A stretch of 64,000 nucleotides of DNA from Tuctoria greenei. Taxonomy: Eukaryota > Streptophyta > Magnoliopsida > Poales > Poaceae. Every line of letters begins with the position of its first letter. Position 1 is the first letter of the stretch. This document shows positions 1-9,660 of the stretch, in pieces. Below the pieces are notes generated by a model. That model did not search any database. It had not been told where the DNA came from and saw only the letters and a program-made list of their open reading frames with translations. A program made the position numbers and the translations under genes. The stretch covers positions 168,861,697-168,925,696 of the forward strand of contig JAYESD010000004.1 of NCBI GenBank assembly GCA_036927565.1. The letters run 5' to 3'.

Positions 1-1
1 C

Positions 2-960
2 CCGATGCACGGCTTGTACACCAGAAGTCTCGAAAGTAATCAGTAGAGCGACAGAACTTCATACAACAAGAAGTGAAGGAAGTTGCTCGAAGCTGGATTC
101 ATCCAAGAAGTCTTCCACCCAAAATGACTGGCAAACCCAGTTGTTGTACCCAAGGCCGGCGGGAAGCTTCGGATGTGTATCGACTACACAACACTGAATA
201 AGGCATGCCCAAAAGATCCATTCCCACTACCTAGAATAGATCGGATAGTGGATTCCACCTCCAGGTGTGAATTACTGTGTTTCCTAGACGCATATTCTGG
301 GTACCATCAAATTAGAATGTCTAGGGAAGATGAAGAGCACACTTATTTTATCACAATAGATAGATTGTATTGTTATACTGCCATGCTATTTGGTCTCAAG
401 AATGCAGCCTCAACGTTTGTACAAGCTATGTACAAAACCTTTGGAGAGCTCATCAGAGACGTAGTGGAAGTGTATGTTGATGACATCGTTGTCAAAATCA
501 AGGACAAGGAGTCACTTCTTGATACCTTGCAAGCTGTCTTCGACAAGCTGCGGGTCACCCGCACAAAGCTGAACCCAGACAAGTGTGTGTTCGGGGTTAG
601 CTCCGGAAAGCTTCTTGGATTCTTGGTAGACCACCGAGGCATCAAGGCGAATCTGGCGAAGATTAAAGCTATTGAAGATATGCGGCCACCAGCCCGCATC
701 AAGGACACCCATAAGCTGACTGGATGTCTAGCTGCCCTCAGCCGGTTCATCTCAAGACTGGCGGAACGGGCACTTCCCTTCTTCAAGTTATTGAGGAAGT
801 CCAGACCATTCCAATGGTCTGAAGACGCAGAAGAGACGTTCTAGGAGCTAAAGCAGCTCCTCACCACTCTACCAACCTTGGTAGCTCCGAACCCTAGTGA
901 GCCTCTACTGCTTTACATTTTGGCAACTAACGAAGTTGTCAGCATGGTCCTGGTTGCGGA
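2..960 (+). pseudogene. pol: Tat1 pol, reverse transcriptase part
   Basis: The translation shows the plant Ty3/gypsy RT series: MCIDYTTLNKACPKDPFPLP (from 173), a palm segment FLDAYSGYHQI, the catalytic YVDD box near 474-485 and LGFLVDHRGI. The same frame continues upstream to the window edge (AGFIQEVFHPK), interrupted by an in-frame TGA at about 129 where a tryptophan is expected, with a small upstream deletion. A TAG at 842-844 breaks the frame in the RT connection region, and the same frame resumes afterwards (LLYILATNEVVSMVLVAE). The function in life would be cDNA synthesis from element RNA in the virus-like particle. It cannot make a full protein here. Confidence 0.9.
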
Positions 961-1250
961 GAGACCAGAACCCTCACAAGCTCAGGAATCTAGACCCCTC
1001 TGGGAGGGTCAGGAGGTTCCTGAAGGCGATTCTAGGTCCCAGCCCCAGACTTGGATCTACAAGGAGTTATTCTTGTTGAACAAGAGGATCTGGACCCCTA
1101 CGGGAGGGTCCGGGTCACTCCAAAAGAAGCTTTGGGTTCCTTGAGCAAGGACCCGGAGGTCCCTGAAGAAGGTCTGGACCACTCCGAGAGGGTCCGGGTC
1201 GATGAAGAGGAAGCTTCGGGCCCCTCTGGTAGGGTCTGGACAGTCCAACG
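960..1250 (+). repeat. Degenerate repeats inserted in the RNase H domain
   Basis: Between the first RNase H strand (VVSMVLVAE) and the next conserved block (VHFISEVLYDAKTRYLEVHK) lies about 290 bp with repeated GGACCC...GGGAGGGTC units near 988, 1092, 1176 and 1230. Each unit is itself a weak inverted repeat (GGACCC/GGGTCC). The reading frame changes by one within this stretch. A different tandem repeat sits at the same protein position in element G2 (30361-30640). Confidence 0.7.
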
Positions 1251-1581
1251 CTCAGTGCACTTCATCAGCGAAGTACTCTATGACGCCAAGACTCGATACC
1301 TAGAGGTGCATAAGCTGCTCTATGCAGTTCTTATCACCTCCAGGAAGCTTCACCATTACTTCCAAGATCATAATATCTCAGTGGCGACCTCTTATCCACT
1401 GCGTGCGATCTTGCATAATCCCAATTCCACTGGGAACATTGCAAAGTGGGCAGCGAAACTGGCCGAATTCGATTTTGAATTCGTCCCAAGACAAGTGATC
1501 AAGAGTCAAGCACTGGCGGACTTTGTGGTGGAATGGACCCCCTCTCCATCAAACCCTGGGGGCCCTAGTGAGCAAAAGTAG
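1051..1581 (+). pseudogene. pol: Tat1 pol, Ty3-type RNase H part
   Basis: After the repeat insertion the frame (shifted by one from RT) encodes the conserved RNase H core, with FISEVLYDAKTRYLEVHKLL, a TSYPLRAIL segment and the tail ADFVVEWTPSPS that leads into the second RNase H. The frame ends at a TAG (1579-1581) and continues unchanged after it. The domain degrades the RNA strand during reverse transcription. The insertion separates the first catalytic strand from the rest, which together with the frameshift makes an active domain unlikely. Confidence 0.8.
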
Positions 1582-3440
1582 GAACTCAAGGCTCCGGACT
1601 TCATCGAGCCTCACTGGACTCTCTACTTCGACGGTTCCATGCAAAAGCAGGGGGCCGGAGCTGGAGTCCTTCTCCTCGCTCCGACCGGGGAGAAGGTTAA
1701 ATACATGGTGCACCTTGACTTCAAGGCAACCAACAACAAGGCGGAGTATGAACCACTCATTTACGGATTAAAGGTGGCACTGTCATATGGTGTAAAGCAG
1801 CTATTGGTCAAGGGAGATTCGCAGCTCATCATTAAACAGGTGAAGGGTGAATGCTCCTGCAACAATCCCCAACTAGTTGCTTATCTCCTTGAAGTCCAGA
1901 GGCTTCAGAAGGACCTTGAAGTCCTGGACCTCCACCATGTCCAATGTGTCCATAACGCTGAAGCTGACGAACTCTCGACGAAAGCGTCAACCGGAGCTCC
2001 GGCTCCCGACGGAACTTTCGTCCGGAGGTTTTCAAAACCCACGGCTCAGCCCGTCGAACTGGGCGAAGGGGGTGAGACCAGCATCCCGAAGCTGGTGGTC
2101 CCGATGGCTCTGTTACCATGGCAGCCATCAAGGGTCGTAGGTGTTGTCAGAAGCTCTGAGCAACCCAGCACACAAGACTCAAATGCTCAAGCAAGCTCCG
2201 ATGCATGGATCTCGGAGACCCGAAGCTACTTGAAAGACAATATCCTTCCTGATGATGATGTATCCGCTCACCGGATAGTCAGATTGGCTAAAAGGTACAC
2301 GTTGGTAGAAGGGGATCTCTACCGGCGCGGTGCCAACAGCGTCCTAATGCCGTGCATCACAAGGGAAGAAGGCCGTGAGCTCCTCACGGAAATCCATGGG
2401 GGCGAGTGTGGGAACCACGCGTCTTCCCGCACGCTGGTCGGTAAAGCCTTTCGGCATGGCTTTTACTGGCCTACAGCGCTTCAGGATGCAACTGAGCTGG
2501 TGAAGAAATGTGAAGCATGCCAGTTTCATGCAAAACAAATTCATACACCGGCTCAGCCTCTACAAATGATACCTCCTACATGGCCTTTCGCTATGTGGGG
2601 GGTGGATATCTTGGGGCCTTTCCCAAGAGCCGTCGGAGGTTACAAGTTCCTGTATGTTGCTATTGACAAATTCACCAAATGGCCGGAAGCAACTCCAGTT
2701 GTCACAATAAACAAGCAATCAACTATCAACTTCTTGCAGTCCATTGTATGCAGATTTGGAGTCCCAAACAAAATCATAACTGATAATGGGACCCAATTCA
2801 CAAGCTCTACTTTCCAAGGATACTGCGAAGACCTCGGCATCCAAGTCAGCTACGCTTCCATAGCTCACCCGACAAGTAATGGCCAGGCCGAGAGAGCAAA
2901 TGCAGAAATCCTAAAAGGACTCAAGTCGCGCTCATATGAGCGCCTGAAAAAACATGTAGCCAACTGGATCAAAGAGCTTCCACCCACTCTATGGGCCAAT
3001 AGGACAACTCCAAACCAGTCAACTGGAGAGACACCCTTCTTCCTTGTGTACGGAGCTCAAGCAATCCTTCCTCCAGAAATCACCTTGGGGCCGCTCTGGG
3101 TCCGGACCTTCGACGAAGCCATGCAGGACCAGCTCCAGCGTGAAGACCTTGACCTCCTTGAAGAGGGAAGGTGCCAAGCAGCTGTTCGGAATGCCCGATA
3201 CAGCCAAGCTCTTCGGCGCTATCACCAACGGCATGTTCACAGCCGACAGCTCGAGGAAGGCGATCTGGTGCAACGAAGAATACAATCCAGAGAAGGGTTA
3301 AACAAACTTTCCCCCAGCTGGGAAGGACCCTTTTGAGTGATCAAAGTATCCTGTCCCGGATGTGTTCGCTTGGCCACCGAGGATGGGACACCTCTCCCAA
3401 ATCCTTGGAACATTGAGCCCTCCGTAAGTTCTACGCATAA
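1582..3440 (+). pseudogene. pol: Tat1 pol, archaeal-type RNase H plus integrase
   Basis: The first 130 residues are a second RNase H (LYFDGSMQKQGAGAGVLL, ATNNKAEYEPLIYGL, VKGDSQLIIKQV, HNAEADELSTKAS), the hallmark of the Tat lineage. Integrase follows. Its zinc-binding H/H/C/C region ends in KKCEACQFHAKQ. Its DDE core has aspartates in GVDILGPF and ITDNGTQF and a glutamate in SNGQAERAN. The frame runs from 1582 to a TGA at 3334-3336, then reads on as VIKVSCPGCVRLATEDGTP before a one-base shift. The natural stop is probably TAA at 3438-3440 after LRKFYA. About 620 residues are preserved with few lesions, so this is the best-kept part of Tat1. Confidence 0.88.
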
Positions 3441-4786
3441 TATCACGGAGGTGAGTCTGTAATTACATGTGATGTATGTTATAGAGTCATTGTATAGAGT
3501 CGGGTAGCTACTCTGGGAGGACAGCCGGACCTACCCCGTTAGGTCTACAACGTCCATGCAACACTTGTCACAGTCCCAGAACTAAAAGTGTATCTAGCTA
3601 CCTTGGGTCAAACAAGAAACGAAACACACTTAGTCTGGTTCCATACCCTAAGAGTGTACTTGTTTCCCTTGTACCCCGGACCTATAATGAAAGACGTCAT
3701 TATGTGAAAACAAACTCCACGTGCATTTACTTTGTGTAGGCTCAATATTTTTTATTTTTCTCTTTCTTGTCTATAACAAAGTTGTGCAATTCTTAAGAAA
3801 CTTTAGCTCGACCAGTTGATGTACAATTCGAGTTGCATCGCCTACTCTTCTGCGTCCAAACATTGTTGATGGTCTACTCGTCTGAATGCCGCCAAGCCAA
3901 TCTAGGGCCGGAGTGTGCTATCGACTTACCCTGGTCATGCACCCTAAGTACGCCACTCTACCTACACCCCAGCAGACCGAAGTAAGGCAAGTCTAGAAAC
4001 GATCGAACCTGAGGGAAAGAAGGCAGTGCACTTGATTGTATTTAGAATTGTGTTCGACCTAAAACTTTCTCGGGAATAGTAAGCCGCAATGAAGTTACAG
4101 ATAGGAAACAGATTTTACTGTTTTTCTTGACTTTAGTGTGCAGGAAAAATAAAGACCACAAAATGATGGTGAATGACCGGAGCTACCAAAGCTCCGACAT
4201 CCCCTAGGTGGCTTGTGGTCGATGTTCAAACATTGATAGCAAGCGTCGCTGGAGCTACTCAGCTCCGGTAAATCTAGGGGGCCAGCCATCAACATGAAGA
4301 AAAGATGGTGGGAATATTCTATAGCGGAGTCTGCTGTCGACACACCACGTGTTGACAGAGGTCACTGCCGGAGCTATGAAGCTCCGACACCCCAGAGGAC
4401 TAACTGTCGATGCTTCACGCGTTGATGGAAACTACTGTCGGAGCTACTAAGTTCCGACGGTGGTCAATGTCGAAGCCACTAAGCTCCGATAGCCTCAGGG
4501 GGCTTTCACTATCGAAGACTTCGAACCTACATTCTACAAGTTTGAAGCGCGTAAGTCTTCAAAAAATGTTACATCCTCTCGATACATGTTCACAATCAAA
4601 TTGTGTACATCTACCAGGGGGCCAAGTGCGCCAAAGGTGTTGAAGGAAAAAAAATGAAATTCACAAAAACTTGGATTTCATTCATCAGGAGACAAGAGAT
4701 TACAAAATTGGTGGAAAAGAAGAGAGGATACAAGTGGGAGCTACAAAGAGACGGTCCTAGACCCTATGGAAGAACGAGGCGACCTT
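3441..4786. other. Tat1 spacer between pol and antisense ORF
   Basis: No convincing coding region is visible in this 1.35 kb. It corresponds to the long noncoding region that Tat elements carry after pol. The first half shows no clear structure. The second half holds five small hairpins, listed separately. Confidence 0.6.
4178..4489 (+). repeat. Five GGAGCT/AGCTCC hairpins
   Basis: Short inverted repeats of the form CGGAGCTA-few bases-AGCTCCG occur at about 4178-4196, 4251-4268, 4369-4387, 4439-4456 and 4471-4489. The last two are degraded by single changes. Several are followed by a short G-rich or C-rich segment (CCCCTAGG, CTAGGGGG, CCCCAGAGG). The arrangement is repeated rather than a single chance palindrome. 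Confidence 0.7.
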
Positions 4787-7700
4787 CTAGGCAGCCTCCG
4801 ATACGCTGGCTTGGGCAGCCTCTCCCTCTCCTTTGATGGGGCCTTCAAGCACCGGGTCCAGGGGGAATTGAGGGTCTTGGCTTGTGTAGCACGTCAGCAC
4901 GAATTCTGCGACATCCTTTGCTAGGGATTGTCCCTCGGTCTCCAGCTGGTCCGTGATGACATCGCCCATCTTGGTGAGCTTGTTGCCTGCCGAACTCAAC
5001 GTCTGCAACGCCAGGTCTAGCTCCGGCTCTGGATCATCTGGATGCATGGGAGTGAAACCCATTGGCGTTAGCGCATCGTTGGCTTTGCCCAGGAAGTACC
5101 AAATTGGTTGGGACTCCATAGTCCTTGAGCCTCGCATCTCCTCCAAGGATCTTCTGGTCGCCGGAAGCTCTGAATTCTCACGGGCAAGGTGCTCAACCTC
5201 TTTGGCGTTCTGCTGAATCTTTCAAGCAACTTGCCTTTCGAGTTTTCTGAGCTCTTCCTCCCAGAGGTGGATCTTGTTCCGGCGGTGGACCAAGTCCTTC
5301 TCCCCGCCCCGCACTTTCTTCTCCCTGGCAGCAACGGCATCCTCTTTCCTGTGGAGTTCCTGCCCTCGCTCCCAGGCCTTCTTCTCCTCTCTCTCGCAGC
5401 ACTCATCCAATTTCTTGGTGCGCTCCTCGAGACTCTTGTCACCCAGAGTTAGCCTCTATGTGAGCTCTTCCTCCCTCTTCACGACGTTGTCCCGCAGCTC
5501 CAGGAGTTTTTGCTCTTCACTGTCGAGCTTTCTCTCCCACAACTCAAGAGCCTCCCGACGCTTGATGAGACTAGCGTGGATGGCGTTGAGCCTCTCCTGG
5601 CGATCATCCGCTGCGCTATTAGCAGCTTTGGCCTGCTCGTAGATCGCCCGGGACTGGTTGTCAAGGGATCGCGTCATGCTTTCCCTCTAATCCAGCAGCT
5701 TACCCCAGTATTCCAGGCGGACCTTCTCCCTCAGCACCCACTCCTTGTCGTCAGCCAGCCTCGACTGCGCTAGCTTGGTCTCAAAATGGAGCCGGTTGCG
5801 CCACCTCCTAATATTTTGGCGCTCCTCCTCGAGGGCCTTGCTGTCATGGTAAAAAGCCAGCTGGACCTAATGAAGACTGGAGCAGGCGTTGTCAATAGAC
5901 AATGATAGGGGTATCAGGTCAGGACCTACCGGGGTCATCTCCGCTGGTTCCAGCAGGTTCTTCGTGACAAAAATTGTGTCCCACTCTACAACAGCGGTCC
6001 CCTGAGCTTCCACGGCACTAGGGCCGTCCTCCGGGATAGCCTCGGCCACCGTTGAGGAAGGTCCTGCAGTAGAAGTTTCAACCTCCGGAATTGGCTTCGA
6101 AGGTCCCGCCACCAGGTCATCAACGACTGCACCCTCTGGTGGTGGGCCGACAGCTTCGTCTTGGCACCCTGGCTCAGGTGCGGGCACCTCCGGGACCATT
6201 GCTTCCGGGGCGGGCGTAGAAGATTCCGCCGGAGCTGAAGCCACATTCGGCTCTGACGATGGCACCTCCTCCACCTCCGGTTACGGTGCTGATGCCTCGA
6301 CCACCATGGGCTCGAGCGACGGCACCGGCTCTACCGCCGGTACTTCTGCAGCAACCGGCTCTACCGCCGGAGATTCCTCGACAACCGGCTGAAGCGTTGG
6401 GACTTTATCAACACCCGGCTCTATCGCCGGGACTTCATCAACCACCAGCTCGACTGCCGGGGCTTTAACAACATCCGGCTCTAGGGCCGGATCGCAGCTA
6501 CCTCCGGTTCTGAGGCTGGAGCATCCATCATTTCAGCATCCAAGCCCGTAGCTTCAACCTCCGGGCCTGGTGCCGTTGGTACATATTCATTCCCGTTGTC
6601 TGGCGCTACCAAGGGAACTTCTGGGGATGAGTCGAGGTCCAAGACCACGACAGCCAGCACCGGAGCTGCCACAGCCTCAACAACCTCTTGGGGCGGCGTT
6701 GGAATTGGAATCGGAGCTTCCGCCTGCACAACCTCAACTGCTGCTGCAGGAACCAGAGCTTCAGCCCCTTTCTTGGGCACTCTGTGGATGAAGGACAAAG
6801 AAACTCAAAACGAAGTTACAACAAAAAATAATCAACTGGGGTAAAAAATCAAAAATTACCTCGGAAGGCTTCTGCACCAGTTAGCACGAAACCTCTTTTC
6901 CGAACGCTTAGAGCCGGACCCTGTCGCCACTGGAGTGGTGGCTCCGGAAGGTTCCCCAGAGCTCGCTGCTGCTGTCGGCGTCACTCGAGTTGAGGCCCCC
7001 CTCAACCGAGAAGGACCTCCGCACCCAGAGCCTTTAGCTAGCCCTGGTACTGGAGCCGCATGGCCGGAGCTAGAACCCCGGGGAGATGCTGATGCTGGAG
7101 TAGTTGCAGCCAATGAAGACCTTCCCCTCCGGGGAGAAGGAGTCGTTGCAGAAGGAGCAGGCTTGACGGACCTCCGGTCGGCATGCTTCAGCTTCCTCTT
7201 GCGGCTCGAGGGCTCGAACAACTCTTTGCAATTGCCCAAGACTTCAACTCTCTGTTCTGGGACGGAAGGGGGACCACTCTCGGAAGCTCCGGAGTTCACC
7301 AATCCGGTGATCGAATGCCTCTCAACGACACCAAGGTCGTCAAGCACCAGCATCGCCCGTCAGATCTCCCTGCTGAACTCTGCCTCCATATTTAGAGGGA
7401 GAAAAGCCGCTGGCGGAGTCAAGTCGTCACCCTCGACGTCGATGCCGTGCTGGAACTTCTTGAGGTGAAACTCCAAAGTTGCACCCTCCATGTTGGTCTT
7501 CAAACCGGTCTCAATCCGGTCGTCGTCTAGCACACTGTTGAGGGCCCAAGAAAGCTTCTCCCTCTTCTTCAGCGGAGCCCACCTGTTGTTCAGGAAGATG
7601 CAAAATACCGTCTGAGGAGTCACTCCTCCTTCCACGCACTGGCGGATCCTGGTCAGAGCAGGGTTGAAGGCGCCCGATAACACTGGAGCTTCACTCCAAA

Positions 7701-8241
7701 CTGCAGTGTCAATGTTGGGGAGGCCTTAAGGCAACTCCAGCTTCTCATGCTCCTCCACCCTGATGACGATCCAATCCTTCTTCCAATCGTCCCACTTCCT
7801 AGAAGGGAATGACTGCAAGTACTTGTACGAGCACTTCTTGCGCTTCAGAAATTAATAGAAGCCAAGGTACTCGTCACTCTTGCCGGTGGTCTGGACAGTG
7901 AAGAAGGTGCGGAAGAGCTCAACTCAGGGGGGAATGCCCACCCACATCGCGCAGAAGTGGACAAAGATCGACACCAGAATAATGGAGTGGGGGCCAAGGT
8001 GGTACAGCTGCAGACCATAGAAGTCTAGCAGCATCAAAAAGAAAGAGGAGAAAGGTGGGATCAGTCCCACCATGGCGTACGCGGAGAAGTACACCATGTC
8101 GCCGGTGTGCTCCTTCATGAAAGGAAGCTTGCCGGTGCGGACCAGGTGGTTGAAGAAGTCAGGGGACCACCCCATGAGGGCCCGAACCTTCTTCAAATCA
8201 CCGCCAGTCTTCAGTCGGCTCTGGCGAAGACCCAACTCCAT
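4787..8241 (-). pseudogene. Tat1 antisense ORF (Transposase_28-like N-terminus, coiled-coil C-terminus)
   Basis: Reading on the minus strand, the likely start is ATG at 8241 (MELGLRQSRLKTGGDLKKVR), which matches the start in element F at 49821. Exon 1 (8241-6860) contains the conserved N-terminal region (MVYFSAYAMVGLIPPFSSFF, FYGLQLYHLGPHS, VWSEAPVLSGAFNPALTRI) that I associate with the plant putative gypsy-type transposon family (Pfam Transposase_28, from memory), then a basic Ser/Pro-rich stretch. A 78-bp intron (6782-6859) follows. Exon 2 encodes an acidic Pro/Ala/Val/Glu-rich segment and a long charged, helical, coiled-coil-like tail down to about 4787. Stops near 7920, 7850, 7725, 7360, 6480 and 5870, plus frame changes, make it a pseudogene. 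Antisense extra ORFs between pol and 3' LTR are known in Tat-type elements; their function is unknown. Confidence 0.75.
6782..6859 (-). other. Putative intron in Tat1 antisense ORF
   Basis: On the minus strand the exon ends CTTCCGAG, followed by GTAATTTTT and ending in TCCACAG. The flanks encode RSLPR before and VPKKGAEALVPA after, with the arginine codon split by the intron (phase 2). Element F has an intron of identical length at the identical site (48354-48431). Confidence 0.75.
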
Positions 8242-8759
8242 CACAACACAGCGAGGCGAGAGATGAAAAGCTAGCAAAAGTTTGGAGGGTTTGAGTGCAA
8301 GTTCGAATGAAAGGCGTAAAGAACCCCCAAATGGTGCGTGCTTTCCTTCATAAGTAAGCCCCCGCAACGCTTGGATGGAAATTGCAGAGGAGCCGACGAT
8401 ACCATTCAAAAACTTCACCCTGCCAATGACAAGGGGGCCCGGGACCACCCGGATGATAAAGTCGAGGTCCTTACCCCAGGCGAACAGTTGTCATCATGAA
8501 AGGCGGGAAACTCAAAGGCGGCGTCTTGAAAGGGCGCGCGGAACCAATACAATTTTCGTATCGAGAACCGATGACCTTCAATTGCATGAGATCCACACAC
8601 TAAGATCTCACCTGCCGCATCTAGGATATGCCACGCAACGGTGGTTTAACTACGAACTACTGCCAGCAGCACATTCGAAGACCCTTGAAGACACGGCTCC
8701 AAAACCAAAGAGTGGACCCACCTCCGGCAGAACGACTTCATCCAAAAGGTCTCTCCCAG

Positions 8760-8779
8760 AGGTGGGCCGAGGGGGCCAC
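8760..8779 (+). other. Polypurine tract of Tat1
   Basis: A purine-rich run (AGGTGGGCCGAGGGGG) directly precedes the 3' LTR. The same arrangement is seen at 50335-50350 in element F. It would prime plus-strand DNA synthesis. Confidence 0.65.
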
Positions 8780-9660
8780 TACCCTGCATACTGGATACCC
8801 CTTGGGATTACAAAGATCACAAGGAAACTCCATCTACCAGATTTGAAGACCTCCAAAGCCCCCACATGTCAGCTGTAACCGGACCTGCTTCTCCGACATG
8901 GTTAGTCCCAGGGCCGCCACATGTATCACAAGACCGGAGCTATCGCCCACACATGGGAAAGCTCTGCACTGGATACCAGTATGGTGTCCCCGAACCTAAC
9001 CCCAGACAGAGGGAAGCTCCAGTACTGACATGTGTCCAACAGCACTGGACCTACCCGTCCACGACGGTAAGATCCAGAGCTGCCACGTGTCCAAACCGCC
9101 GGACCTTCAACCTCAATGATCAAACTGGTGGACCCCCAACGGCTCGGACCTTCAAGGAGAAATGAAGGACTTCAAGACACGATTAGGTGTCATTAATACC
9201 ATATTAATGACACACGATCCGAAGGCCCTTAATACCAGTAACGGCACTGTTAAGGCCCGTTACCACGCTATTAAGGGTAATTAACCCCATTTATTGTGTA
9301 TTAAACATTAGTAACCGCCAGGGCCACATGTCGGGCCAGGCTTACAGTGTAACGACTAGTCCTTGTGCTATAAAAGGACTGGTCGACGATACACAGGGGA
9401 CCTCTCTCTCTCAGACGACTCTCTGGACTCTCTCTGGGAGCTCTCGAGACACTTACGCTCCCACACACATACTCACTCGCTCAATACAACATAAACACAC
9501 CCCGTGGAGTAGGGTATTTTGCTCAGGCGGCCCGAACCACGTAAACCTCTGTGTCAATTTGCCACCATCTCTTGAATCTCTGCGCGCCCATTACCAAACT
9601 ACGAACTCCACGAACTACTAACAGTAGTGTCGGGAGATCTGCCGGATTCAACCACTGACA
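8780..9660 (+). repeat. 3' LTR of Tat1
   Basis: The boundaries come from comparison with F (50355-51216), which starts TGTCGGTACCC and ends CTGACA. In Tat1 the first bases are lost (CCACT then ACCCTGC), so the LTR begins with a small deletion. A TATA box (TATAAAAG) lies at 9369-9376. A strongly conserved block shared by all Tat LTRs in the window lies at 9501-9545. The length is about 880 bp. Confidence 0.88.
9369..9376 (+). promoter_or_regulatory. TATA box of Tat1 LTR
   Basis: TATAAAAG lies in the middle of the LTR and is matched by TATAAAAG at 50943-50950 in F. Confidence 0.7.

Larger units (their letters stand above)
1..9660 (+). mobile_element. Tat-lineage Ty3/gypsy retrotransposon (Tat1), 5' end outside window
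   Basis: The order RT, RNase H, a second (archaeal-type) RNase H, integrase, long spacer, antisense ORF and LTR is the layout of the Tat branch of plant Ty3/gypsy elements. The 5' LTR, gag and protease lie before the window. The 3' LTR ends at 9660 with CTGACA. The coding part has several stops and frameshifts, so this is an inactive copy. Element F (46924-51216) is a second, truncated copy of the same family and helps define the LTR and the antisense ORF. Confidence 0.9.

Noticed and set aside
5274..5642. Ser-rich plus-strand ORF opposite the Tat1 antisense coiled coil
   Set aside because: Complement of Glu/Lys-rich codons gives Ser/Phe/Leu-rich shadow frames; the minus strand matches element F and is the real one.
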